The translations under genes were made by a program, and so were the position numbers. A stretch of 64,000 bases of DNA from Ascidia mentula. Taxonomy: Eukaryota; Chordata; Ascidiacea; Phlebobranchia; Ascidiidae. Where the stretch lies: positions 16,988,001-17,052,000 of the forward strand of contig OX387198.1 in assembly GCA_947561715.1 (NCBI GenBank), read 5' to 3'. This document shows, one piece after another, positions 51,101-62,089 of the stretch; the stretch's first letter is position 1; each line of letters starts with the position of its first letter. The notes below the pieces were generated by a model. That model did not search any database and was not told the origin of the DNA. It saw only the letters and a list, made by a program, of their open reading frames with translations.

Positions 51101-51600
51101 TGTGATAGGCCATATTTAAAAACAATGCCTTATTCAAATAGAATTCTATAGTTAAGACACTTGACAAAAACTGGCAACACAAGAACAAGCAAACCTAACC
51201 ACGCGGTCTGCACGCGCACAGCCATCCAGTGTTGCGCCAAACATAGAAAACACAACAACAACGAAGAGAATTTTGGTTTGGGAATCTACATTAATATTTG
51301 TAACAGTAATGTCGTTAGATAAGGCAGGGAACAAATTCATCCATTTCATCTTTCTACTGCTAAGCACAAAAGCTTATGCACTTGAAAACACGGTCTTTCG
51401 ACTGTCATTCCAGGGCAAATCTTTGCAACATTTTACCTTGGCAACAACCATTGGCGTCACTTATCGTGAATAAGTCAATATTACAAGTTTTCTCGTATGA
51501 ACAACATGAAAAAACAAATAAAAGATGAAAGGACTGACATTGTGAATAATTCTTACTTACGCAAGCGGATTCCCGTTCAGTTCTTGCCAAAAGTATTGTG
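48200..51600. other. Gene-poor stretch
   Basis: No exon with recognisable homology on either strand. Several open frames of 60–136 codons (for example 49395–49805 plus) have no domain signature or splice context. The only identifiable item is a gag-like relic near 50195–50335. Confidence 0.5.
50195..50335 (-). mobile_element. Isolated relic of the array gag element (5' end)
   Basis: Plus strand: tacagcagcaacgacactgt, followed by gaacttcgataagacg, then ggtgtgatgtcataacctttaacctcacc. This matches the 5' end and leader of the gag remnants in the tandem units (for example 3070–3170) with about 20% divergence and some indels. It shows the same element family outside the array. Confidence 0.65.
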
Positions 51601-51683
51601 TACTGGGTGTGGGGTTCGAACCCACGCGGACAACTGTCCATTGGAACTTAAGTCCAACGCCTTAACCACTCGGCCAACCCAGT
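51601..51683 (-). tRNA. tRNA-Leu (anticodon TAA)
   Basis: 83 nt on the minus strand: acceptor ACTGGGT pairs perfectly with ACCCAGT, D arm GGCCGAGTGGTTAAGGC, anticodon stem TTGGA/TCCAA with loop CTTAAGT (TAA), long variable arm TGGACAGTTGTCC as expected for Leu, T loop GGTTCGAACCC, discriminator A. Internal A and B boxes are intact and there is no intron. A following T-rich stretch is weak. Confidence 0.88.
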
Positions 51684-52261
51684 GCTGCAAAGCAAACATC
51701 AAATATCTTGTTTCCTCTTGTTTTTTTTCAAATATCTTGTTTTTTTTCTACAAATTAGACCAGGTTCCAATACAGCAATTCGTCGGAATGCTATTCGTAT
51801 TGCAAAAACCGTATCTACGTAAAAAATGGCTTACATTGTACCACTTTAACTTGAGCTAAAACTCTGCTGCGGTTGTTATTTTGTGTGGAGCTGATAAATT
51901 GCAGCCATGTGACGAGCAGCAAAGTCCCCACTTTTGTCAGATCATTTGCTGTCGGAGTTTACCGTTGGGCTTTTGAAAGTTTTCGACCGTTTGTGGGACT
52001 GTGTGGCTTTTCTAATTCAAGCTTCTTTCCTCCTATTGGTTGCACTAACAATTCCTGTTTGACCTTCGTGTTCTTGCTCGTCGCACCTTCAATATATTTT
52101 GTGTGGAGAAACAGAGTGGTTGTAACAGTTGTAACTGTGCAGTGTCTGAATTTGTTGTGTACTTATTAAAAGAGATTCTAATTTCAAAGGCAGACAATCA
52201 AAGAAAAGATGATGTATTTTACTCGTTTTTTTTGTTTCGGTCCTGATTGTTATAACGCGCC

Positions 52262-52640
52262 TCAAATATAGCATGGTACAAACTGTCGCAACACTTGTTT
52301 CCCTACTTAATTCTTCACACATTTGGAACACAGACGGACTGAAGGCTGCAGACGGTGTTAGGCTTTCCGATAGAATTCGCACAGTCTTCTGGCATCCGGC
52401 TCGACGACAGACATTTTTTCGTTGTAACTTGTTAAATACCCGCTCTCACTTTACTGTGTTAATTCGTTGTCAAAATCCATTGTCATTCTCTGTCATTAAC
52501 TTTGCCACCCAACTATAGTCTCGGTCACTTAACTAACAACTGGCACGCGGTAGAAGTTACTCGCTCAGTCACTAACGCGCTTGGAACAAATTAAAGTTAT
52601 GCCATCTGATTTTGCAAACGTGTGTTTCAATTAATAAAAC
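52262..52640 (+). repeat. Dispersed repeat copy 1 (~350 bp)
   Basis: Sequence from gcaacacttgtttccctact to gcaaacgtgtgtttcaatt is repeated with modest divergence at 53590–53945 in the same orientation. No coding frame is shared. Termini are not clearly inverted; probably a non-autonomous element. Confidence 0.8.
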
Positions 52641-53589
52641 CACTAAGTATGCTATGCAAGTAAAACGCCTATCCTTTATGGTTATGTCAGTATTCTTTTT
52701 GTTTCAAGAAGGGAGTTCTTTTGTTTAAAGTTAATCATGTATATTAAAACGTTATTTTTTGGCATACGTGTTTGACGTTACTTAATGGTGAATTGTGGAC
52801 CCTAGCCTAAACATTTTTGTCTGCTTAAAAAGTCCTCCATATGCACAGCAGAGGCGCGGCGCAGTTTAGGGACCTGACGCCTTTCGTGTAGCAAGATCAC
52901 ACAGATACAATTTTCAGTCATTATGTCGGAATACCTTAGACCTTCCCTGGTCTTGACGACATGACTTTTATGCGTATGGCATTTAGTCAAGCACGACTGA
53001 CGTCCCTTTAGGAGAAATCCTTGCACTATTTTAGCTAAGGTTGTTATGGCTGGTTGAAGCATGAAACTGCTGAATAACCTAACTCGCGTATGATTTTAAG
53101 TTTTGGTCTGTGTTTTTGTCACATAAATTTATCTCAAAGTAAATTACCACTTTTTACGTTTTATGGTCATTGTTGCTGTCTAATCCGAAAACATATTTTT
53201 TACTACTATTAGTGCCACAAACTTAGTCCTCGTCTACTTTTGACATTTTCTTGTTTTTTTGACGGCCCAACAGAAAATGTAAGTATTGGTTGCGCACGCT
53301 CCAATGTGATGGAATTTGTGGTTCACTTTAGTTTTTAATAACCTTTTCAATTTGTCATGCAGCACGCAATTCCTATAAACGCTTGATATTTTTAATTGTT
53401 TGAGCATTTTACTGCCGGTGTTCATTTGTACACAGAAAAAAATCACCGTGACAGCAAAACCAAGACGACAACGCGGACGATAACCACCACTATAGTCACT
53501 GAATTCAATGCAACTCAATTCGCAACAACCAAAAGTCGAGACGATATTGCATTTCGGTGAGAAAGTATCAATTTTCACAAGGAAGGCGT

Positions 53590-53945
53590 ATGTGTAGCAA
53601 CACGCATGTTTCCCTACTTAATTCTTTACACATTGGAACACAGCAGACGGACCGAAGGCTGCAGACGGTGTTAGGTTTTCCGGCAGAACTCGCACAGTCT
53701 TCTGGCATCCGGCTCGACGACAGACCTTTTGTTTCATTGTAACTTGTTAAATATCCGTTCGCACTTTACTCGGTCAGTTCGTTGTCATTATTCGCTGTTA
53801 TTCTCTGTCACCCTACTATAGTCTCGGTCACTTAACTAACAACTGGCACGCGGTAAAAGTTACGCGCTCAGTCACCAACGCGCTTGGAACAATTTAAAGT
53901 TATGCCATCTGACCACAATTTTGCAAACGTGTGTTTCAATTGATA
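53590..53945 (+). repeat. Dispersed repeat copy 2 (~350 bp)
   Basis: Direct copy of 52262–52640 with small indels. The interval between them (52641–53589) shows no gene. Confidence 0.8.
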
Positions 53946-54083
53946 AACAAGTCTGCCACGGAGTTTTAAATTTAGTAGTCTACAGCAAGAACACGCAAGC
54001 AGACTTTAGATTCAGTTACAACAACCGACCAGAAACAAGTGGATTTTAGCAATATGTGCAAAACTATGAGATTTTTTTAGCAA

Positions 54084-54212
54084 TATGTGCTCGTGAAAAG
54101 CAAACTTGCTATGGTGTTTGACTTCGTTAAAGTGGAAGAACGACATTGGTTCCAAAATGTTGAACGAGGTGATGTCTAAACTACATTTAAATATAAATTG
54201 CATACGGAAGGT
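54084..54212 (+). pseudogene. Relic of GBP-like exon 1
   Basis: tatgtgctcgtgaaaagcaa at 54084 onwards, then attggttccaaaatgttgaa and aaatataaattgcata, align with the array sequence 4665–4805 including the non-coding lead-in before exon 1. An indel after ggttccaaa and loss of the ATG break the frame, and no P-loop or later exon follows. It is an old detached fragment about 12 kb beyond the array end. Confidence 0.75.
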
Positions 54213-54389
54213 GTACCTTAGCTAATCACGGTTATAACTTTCAAATAAACAACAAAAAAGGTGTATTTAAAGGCGACAACACGTAAAATAAAATACGATC
54301 GTTGGACTTTTTTACATTTCCTTTCATGTTTTGGAGATGAGGAATTAAACAATCCCCTAAAATGCATTAGGGATAACAGAAAACTTAAA

Positions 54390-54625
54390 ACAGCGACGTC
54401 TGACTACGTGGAACTTGAAGTGGAAAGCAAACAAGCAATGTAAACGTGACTATGAACGGTGTTTACATAACCTGTTCGACTTCGCATCTCTCCATATGTT
54501 TTAACAACATCATGTTTCACACGCATCTTACTCGAACATTGTGGTGTGAAAGAATGGAAACTTTTCATTGATATTTCTCCTTTGCAGATTGCGCAGGTCT
54601 AAAATAAGAGAAAGCAGCCCAAAGA
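54390..54625 (+). promoter_or_regulatory. Conserved 5' flank of collagen-like copy 1
   Basis: From gcgacgtctgactacgtgga to the ATG the sequence is almost the same as 57650–57888. It ends a diverged region, so it marks the 5' edge of the duplicated block and probably holds the promoter and leader. I see no convincing TATA box. Confidence 0.5.
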
Positions 54626-56055
54626 ATGAGAAAGACAAAAATTAAAAAGCATTTCGTTACATTTGCTTTCGCATTTGTCATGGTGGCACTTGCGGCATCA
54701 TCGCATCAACTATTCAGATATATTAAAAGGTGAGACGCGAGATCCGGACTCGTGTAACAGTTTTTGGAGAAAATATACACATGTGGTACATTATCTATGG
54801 TCTGGGAATTTATTGCAGGTTGGAGGCAGATTTAAATCAATTGCAGGGAACACTGAGAACATCAGGGGGTGAATCTGAACAATCTAATCACCGAATTCAT
54901 AAAAGAAATCTTGTAAGTTTGTGGCACAAAAAAAGCTATTTAAAACTAATTTAAACAGCTGTTTTTCAGGACAATGCAATTCGAGAGGTCCAGGCACCTA
55001 CACAGTACCCTTATACAGGTATGCATTGTTTAACAGAAAACTACAGAAAATAATGGTAGATCTTTTATGGCATTTCCAATATGAAGTTTTGCACGGTTGA
55101 CGAAAACATTTTTCCGAGAAGATCTAATAAAACACACTACAATGTTTCAATTTTCGAATTATTTTGCAGATTTTGGTTTTGTGTAAAATATACAGTGATA
55201 TTTATATCACGAATTTTGTATTTTTCAAGTCTTTACTTATAGTAGGTACAACATACGTTCGTTGGGGAAGGACGGAATGTCCTAATAAAATTGGAACTCG
55301 TCTTGTATATGAGGGTATAACATTGTTTGCATAAATTATCCTAAAAATGGCAAATATCTCTATATCTATCATATAGGATATGCTGGTGGTTCATATGTTA
55401 GTTACGTCGGTGGAGGATCTGATTTTCTGTGCCTGCACAGCAATGTTACTTACACACCTGGTCATTATATTGATGGACTTCAAGGTTTGCTTTTACTGAA
55501 GATACAGTGTCTTCATATGTATAAACATGGCAAACCAGAATAAATATAATAAAACTAAAAGACAATTTTTGTAGCCACAGCGTATGTTTGCGGGGTTGAA
55601 TATCGCGATTCGTCAATTTCCTATTCTCTCTTCGATCTCTCTTTGCTTGAAAATGCCGAGTTACAATACCAGGGTGTTCCATGTGCGGTTTGTCTCACAC
55701 AAAGTACAACTCAGGTAATTTATTCAGAAATTATCAACATATTGTTGTTCCTTTGATGTGCATGCAACATTTAAAAAAATAGTTGATGATTCCCAGTCGT
55801 GAAACTTGTCCTGATGGTTGGAGTGTCGAATACACAGGTTATATAATGACTGGAGGTTATGCCGACACAAAACACTCATCCAACCATATTTGTGTGGATG
55901 ACACCCCGGAAGCAATCCCTGGTACAGAAGGAAATCAAAATGGGGCATATTTGTATGTTGCTGAGATTCGGTGCGGGTTTAACACACCGTGTTTACCATA
56001 TGTTGATGGAAGAGAAATAAGATGTGTTGTGTGTTCGTATGGAAATATTGAATAA
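54626..56055 (+). CDS. Short-chain collagen C4-like domain protein, copy 1
   Basis: Seven exons: 54626–54729, 54819–54912, 54970–55018, 55243–55314, 55377–55484, 55575–55714, 55783–56055; 279 residues, all GT–AG with matching phases. A basic N-terminus (MRKTKIKKH) precedes one hydrophobic segment (about 10–25), giving a signal anchor or signal peptide. A Leu/Gln/Glu-rich coiled-coil-like exon ending in KR and a Cys-rich C-terminal domain follow: TTYVRWGRTECP, GGSDFLCLHSN, AYVCGVEY, CAVCLTQS, TCPDGW, IRCVVCSYG. These blocks match the C-terminal domain of proteins named short-chain collagen C4 in sponges and other invertebrates, but no Gly-X-Y repeats are present. The exon 4 acceptor is tagtag, so one residue (V) may be optional. 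The domain is likely extracellular; function unknown. Confidence 0.82.
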
Positions 56056-56056
56056 A
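56051..56056 (+). promoter_or_regulatory. Poly(A) signal overlapping the stop codon, copy 1
   Basis: AATAAA spans the TAA stop (56053–56055) of the first collagen-like gene. A second AATAAA lies near 56109. If the first is used, the 3' UTR is only 10–30 nt. Confidence 0.55.
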
Positions 56057-56059
56057 AAT

Positions 56060-57640
56060 GAAGGTTTTTGGTGTTGTAATGCATTTTACTTTCTTTAAAG
56101 TCTGGAGAATAAATTGCTTGAGTGTACGTCTAATGAAAAAAAGCAACTTATTGCCAACATCCTTCCATACTAAGCAGTAGTTTTGATTTTGCTTTCAAGT
56201 ATGGTCTTTTTGATTCTGCTCCCTTGTATCACATATACCCTCCACTCTCTGTAAGGTTAGGGTGATTTGCCCTTTATACTTTTACTATGTAATATTGACG
56301 TGATTCTGGTCGGTTAATTAGCTGACGTGGAACTGTGGGACTTTTCTTTTGATGTGATTGAAACCAACACAGCGAACAAAGTCGAATTGCAAATGCATGC
56401 CTTATCTACACAAACACACAAAATATACATAACATTTTCGCGTTCAAAAAAAATACAAACATAAATTTGCATACAACATCGTCCAATGAATAAAATTTTA
56501 TAAAAAAATTCAAAAAACGGCATCATTTCTTATTTAGTTAATGGTTCCCAGACAAAAGTCTTTTGCCGAGCTGAAACATTTGTCCTGCACTTTCACATTT
56601 TCTTATAAAATCTCGGGGTCACAAATTTTCGTTAAAAAAAGAAAAGACACATTTGTACTTGCACGAAAGAAATAAAAGTTTCTAGCGCGCTTTAGCATGA
56701 TTGATGTTATTAGTTTGCAGCGGACAAAGAGTTAGCTGTGTTTGCATAACATTGTCTTTTTTCTCTTTTTCTTTGTGTCGTTGTTATAGTCATATCAGAT
56801 GATCTTCTGTTTAAATCGCAGTTTATTTACATAGCATAGTTTTAGGTCCGTCTATTTACAATTCAATTCTTCATTCGTTGCCATAACTTAAAAATGTTAA
56901 AGTCATTTAATGTTGCCTTCCTCAGGACACATGGAGGACCGGTGTGAGGCATTTTTTTGTGAAAAGACTTTAGTTTAATCAGTGGTGAGTCGCAAGTTAT
57001 TTGCCACCGACGTTTTTAGTTTACTTGATCTCAAATCTCATCAATCAAATATTACTTTTGGGACTCTATCATAATGTGTGTTTTTGATAAAGACGTGTTC
57101 ACTTTGTTGAGTTTTTAGTTGATTGTTCCTGTCTTTTACACTCGATACGATTTTCGCTTGATTATTAAAAATGTTTGGTTTTAGGGCAAACTCCGACTGC
57201 TTCAGATCGATAAAATTCTTCAGTGGCTGAAGTCAAAAAGAAACAAAAGTTGGTGCAACCAGTATGCAAAAATACTTTTCTACTTACAGATATCTTTGCA
57301 TTTTCAATTTTCACCGACGATTTTTCTCTCAACCGATCCTGATTCTTTACAAATTTGACCCTGATTACACCTTGGACAAGAATCCCATTAATTTTTTTTT
57401 TATTTCAAGATTGCGCCACTTGGGAGAAATGTAATGCTAACATACCTAGGTAAGTGCAAAACTGCATAGTCCCACTTACCTGACACTTGAGTTAATTGAT
57501 GCATTTTTTGGATGCTCTTTGTAGGTAAGGTTGTTTTTGACTATTTGTCTAGTGACGATTTGATTGTCGCAGCAGCGTATACGGTGCAGAAATCTATTTT
57601 GCGTCACTCTCCACGAAGAAGATATTTTGTGATATGTGAT
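56060..57640. other. Intergenic stretch between the collagen-like copies
   Basis: No convincing gene. The 3' flank at about 56220–56340 (cctccactctct and tgattctggtc) recurs at about 60035–60125 after copy 2. A 63-codon open frame at 57512–57703 runs into the copied 5' flank but has no recognisable domain. Confidence 0.5.
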
Positions 57641-57649
57641 GTTACAACG

Positions 57650-57888
57650 AAGGCGACGTCTGACTGCGTAGAACTTGAAGTGGAAAGCAAACAAGCAATG
57701 TAAACGTGACTATGAACGGTGACGTTTACATAACCTGTTCGACTTCGCATCTCTCCATATGTTTTAACAACATCATGTTTCACACGCATCTTACTCGAAC
57801 ATTGTGTTGTGAAAGAATGGAAACTCTTCATTGATATTTCTCCATTGCAGATTGCGCAGTTCTGAAATAAGAGAAAGCAGCCTAAAGA
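57650..57888 (+). promoter_or_regulatory. Conserved 5' flank of collagen-like copy 2
   Basis: Counterpart of 54390–54625 with few substitutions and a 3-bp gain (gacgtt near 57721). Upstream of 57650 the two copies no longer match. Confidence 0.5.
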
Positions 57889-59518
57889 ATGAGAAAGACA
57901 AAAATTAAAAAGCATTTCGTTACATTTGCTTTGGCATTTGTCATGGTGGCACTTGCGGCATCATCGCATCAACTATTCAGATATATTAAAAGGTGAGACG
58001 CGAGATCCGGACTCGTGTAACAGTTTTTGGAGAAAATATATACATGTAATACATTATCTGTGGTCTGTGAATTCACTGCAGGTTGGAGGCAGATTTAAAT
58101 CAATTGCAGGGAACACTGAGAACATCAGGGGGTGAATCTGAACAATCTCGTCACCGAATTCGTAAAAGAAATCTCGTAAATATGTTACAAGAAAACTATT
58201 TGAAACTAATTTAAACAGCTGTTTTTTTTTCAGGACAACGCAATTAGAGAGGGCCAGCCACCTACACAGTACCCTTTTACAGGTATGGACAATTATTTTA
58301 TGTCCACTCAAGAAACTTTTTTATTCCTATCAAAAGTTCATAGAGGTCAGTTTCTAGAAAAATATTTTACGCTGTAAGGGCATCATCTGTTCATTTAGCT
58401 TGGTTAAATTCATCCAGTTCTTTTCTTTTTGCATTGAATCTTTTTGAAATTTGGCGTAATACTGCGGATTTATTTTTTTTGGTAAATGGTCACATCATGT
58501 TTAAAAGGATATTATTGTTTTCTTGCCACTTTAGTAGGAACAACTTACGTTCGATGGGGGAGAACTGCATGCCCAAATAAAGTGGGAACTCGTCTTGTGT
58601 ACGAAGGTACGCAATTTCCTCGGCAAATCGTCTATCGCAATTGTTTCTTTATCTCAATTTGTTTTAGGTTACGCTGGAGGTTCATATTACAGCTATGTCG
58701 GTGGAGGATCTGATTTTCTGTGTCTGCACAGCAATGTTACTTACACACTCGGACATTATATTGATGGATTTCAAGGTTTGACTATGTTAAACAATACGTT
58801 CATAAGAAGCAGCAGACAATATAGTGCACACTTTTTCGACGAGCAAGGTCTCGTCAGTGCAGCTAGTGACTGTGGCAGGGAACCAGCTAACGCGGTCGAA
58901 AACGTGTACCCTGCAATCTGCAGGTCTCAATTATTATTATGGCTCTTTTGCATAAATATGTCTGTACTTCTTTATATAAAAATTCATACGTATATACTGC
59001 TACTTAAAATAATTTGGTCTCCACTTTTAATGTAGGCACAGCGTATGTTTGCGGGGTTGAATATCGCGATTCGTCGGCTTCTTACTCACTTTTCGATCTC
59101 TCTTTGCTTGAAAATGCCGAATTACAATACCAGGGTGTTCCATGTGCGGTTTGTCTAACACAAAGTACAACTCAGGTAATTTAATTTCAGAAATTATCAA
59201 CATAATGTCGTTCTTATGATGTGCTCACAACATTTAAAAAAATAGTTGATGATTCCCAGTCGTGAAACTTGTCCTGATGGTTGGAGGGTCGAATACACAG
59301 GTTATATAATGACTGGAGGTTATCTTGACACAAAACACTCATCCAACCAAATATGTGTGGATGACACCCCGGAAGCAATCCCTAGTACTGAAGGAAGTCA
59401 AAATGGGGCATTTTTGTATGTTGCTCAGATTCAGTGCGGAAAAAACACACCGTGTTTACCATATGTTAATGGAAGAGAAATAAGATGTGTTGTGTGTTCG
59501 TATGGAAATGTCCAATAA
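57889..59518 (+). CDS. Short-chain collagen C4-like domain protein, copy 2
   Basis: Exons 57889–57992, 58082–58175, 58234–58282, 58535–58606, 58668–58775, 59036–59175, 59246–59518. Every exon has the same length as in copy 1, giving 279 residues. The N-terminal 35 residues are identical. Differences cluster in the coil (RHRIRKR for NHRIHKR) and the C-terminal domain (YYSY for YVSY, GKNTP for GFNTP). Intron 5 is 260 bp against 90 bp because of extra sequence at about 58780–58930. All cysteines of copy 1 are kept. It lies 3263 bp downstream of copy 1 in tandem, with a homologous 5' flank (57650–57888 against 54390–54625), so both are likely regulated alike. Confidence 0.82.
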
Positions 59519-59519
59519 A
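59514..59519 (+). promoter_or_regulatory. Poly(A) signal overlapping the stop codon, copy 2
   Basis: AATAAA spans the TAA stop (59516–59518), the same arrangement as copy 1 although the codon before the stop differs (CAA against GAA). Confidence 0.55.
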
Positions 59520-59989
59520 GATGGAGTCTTTGTGGTGTTGTAATTTAAATTTTCCTACGTGTTTAGAATTTAGTTGGTTTTGCATTATTTAATTTATAAG
59601 TATTTTTTTCATTAGGTCGGAAATTACAAGAAACGTAATATGTTTTAGTACTTGTGTCAAGCCGAAAACTGGTCGAAAAGAAATATACTTTTTATAACAA
59701 AAGCCAAAACTTATATGCTGGAAATCTACTCAAAGCTTTTTGCACCTACCTAGTGTATTTGATGAAAAAATACTGTTGGATCCAGTTTTGCCCATTTAAA
59801 ATAGACAAAACAGATTTTGGCTATGATGGTTCCACGCCAGAAGGCTATACTAACATATATGATCGTTCTACTGACAAGCTTGACACCGTTTGCATCTTTA
59901 ATTCCGTCTGCGTTTTTGCTGTACAAATCAGAAGAAATGAGTGCTTGTCTTGAGAGATATAAAGAGAAAAGTGCAAACGATGCCAAGCG

Positions 59990-60130
59990 ATAGAAATAAG
60001 ATGTGTTGTATGTTGAGCAACTTTTTGTTTTTATATCCTCCACTCTCATGGGGTAAGATTATGCATTCCTTCATATTACTGATACTACGTCATATTGATT
60101 CTGGTCTGTAGATTAGCGGGACTTCAGTTC
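59990..60130 (+). pseudogene. Relic of a further collagen-like gene end and its 3' flank
   Basis: gatagaaataagatgtgttg at about 59993 resembles the last-exon sequence agagaaataagatgtgttgt (GREIRCVVC) of both genes. It is followed by flank similar to 56220–56340. Only the extreme 3' end is present. It may be the remnant of a third tandem copy or of an unequal exchange. Confidence 0.5.
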
Positions 60131-60720
60131 GGACACCAGATTTTTGTCTGATGGCAAAAATAATCCTCACTCCACCTTTCACATCTAACTATCTTAGCAT
60201 ATCGTCGGTGAAGATGTGGAATATATAGCATGCTTTCCTAAATATAACATAATCACGAATTAAAACACCTTCTATAAGCAAGAGAATTGGGATTGTTACC
60301 ACTTACTATAAGGCGCACAAATTCAAAACATAGAATAGGTATATGCAAAACTGTCTTTTTTAATTAGAAGGTATTCCTTTTACAGATATATGTATTCGCC
60401 TAGTTGCACGTATCGTCAGTATCACTGGCTGAATTAAGTTTAATGAAGAACAAATTTGAGAAATAGAGCCATTAGGAGGTGGACATTCTGTAAGTTTTTG
60501 CCCGTCATTAAATGTATTTTTAGCGTGCGCCTCAGAAGACGAAAATTTAAAACCTTTTCTCAATATGACAACGTTTGGGATGTCAGCTTGGAACGTGATG
60601 TTTTGTGTTTCACATGTGACAAATTACGCGTCAAACCAAATGAAATCTGAAACAGTTACTAATCTGGTAAATAATTTTAAAATCTATTAAGTTCATCCAG
60701 TTTTTGCCGAAAGTAATGTA

Positions 60721-60803
60721 TACTGGGTGTGGGGTTCGAACCCACGCGGACAACTGTCCATTGGAACTTAAGTCCAACGCCTTAACCACTGGGCCAACCC
60801 AGT
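60721..60803 (-). tRNA. tRNA-Leu (anticodon TAA), altered copy
   Basis: Same 83-nt sequence as 51601–51683 except for one base in the D arm: the minus strand reads GGCCCAGTGG where the other gene has GGCCGAGTGG. Part of the adjoining sequence (cagttttTgccgaaagta) is shared too, so a longer block was duplicated. The change falls at the last D-stem position inside the A box, so it may be a functional variant or a new pseudogene. Confidence 0.75.
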
Positions 60804-60804
60804 G

Positions 60805-62080
60805 CTGGAATGAGCTCATACAAACCGTTTTCTTGTGTTGATTTTTCTCAAAACAAGCTTTACACAGGTAACCAGACTCAGTGTTGAATTCGATTGTCAA
60901 TTAAAATACTTTGCACATCCACCTGACTAAATAAAAGCCGATCTTTGGTCGCATTTTTGTCGTAGGCCGCAAATATCAACTTTGAAAATCAAACTGTTAG
61001 CCGTACTTTGGACACATCTGACGTTATAACCTGTGGCAACGTTCATTGCGTATCCGAAGTATTTTATCCTTTCTGGCGTTTTGACTTGTCTGTTAGTATT
61101 TGCTAAAGACATTGTGTGTTTTTGTGCAAAAACTTGGAAACGTATGATGAGTTTGTCCGCGTTGTGCGGATGAAATTCTCGTGCCACAACAAAAGGTTGA
61201 AAGACACAGATCCAAACATTTTTGAGGTCAGGTGGCAAAACTACCCGATTTTAGTATATTGATCAGTACTCCCATGAACTCAACCACATATTCTTTTAAA
61301 TTCATGAAGTTTATATTTTGAGGAGTAAATGATGCCCACAGGGTGAAAGTGAAATTGTATTACTTGGGGGATCCTGTTTTAAAGAAATACGGAATGTACA
61401 AACTGCATTCAAACCGGGCACATTATTGTCACACGGTACAGAATTGACTAAATTTGCAATCTGTCTCAATTTCGAAAAACGCGTATATTTGGCACACATT
61501 CAACACGAATACAAACACGGCTTTCTGTCAAGAAAATAAGCATTCATGAGTCCAATTATGAAATGATATAATGATAATGCAAAACGGTAACATAAAATGC
61601 GCGCACCCAAATTCCGCCTCTTACCGGAATTTTGAGCCAGGAAATTAAACATCATCAAAACCGAACGACAGATTCTGGTTGCTCACACAATTTTAATTCA
61701 TTCTTTACATTGCTTGTTTAAATAGAATCGGTAAACGTTACCGGTAGTACATTCAATCTAACAGGAACGTTTAACCACGCCACACGTGGCACGAATCTGA
61801 ACAACTCAGTTTGCCAAAGACTGGTAGCAAGAAAAGCTTTAGCATTATGATGTCACATAGGCCAATTTGGCATTGTGTCGAATTTCAATCACGTACGTTG
61901 TGACGCAGTATTATGCATGCATGATTTTCGATGTTAAATTCTCCCCCCCTAAATGCGTGCATTACTCTTCAAAGATGTTTGCGAACAAACAAAGAAAACA
62001 TTGAAATCACGAAACAACAAAAGTAAAGAAAGCAAAATATACGTGATGCCGTCGGCGAGCAAGCTCCAGCCTGGGATATA
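60805..62080. other. Stretch without a recognisable gene
   Basis: Open frames up to 103 codons on the minus strand (60927–61238) show no domain signature. No RNA gene or repeat is recognised. Confidence 0.45.
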
Positions 62081-62089
62081 AAATGTGCC

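Noticed and set aside
60927..61238. 103-codon minus-strand open frame as a gene
   Set aside because: No recognisable domain and no convincing splice sites around it.
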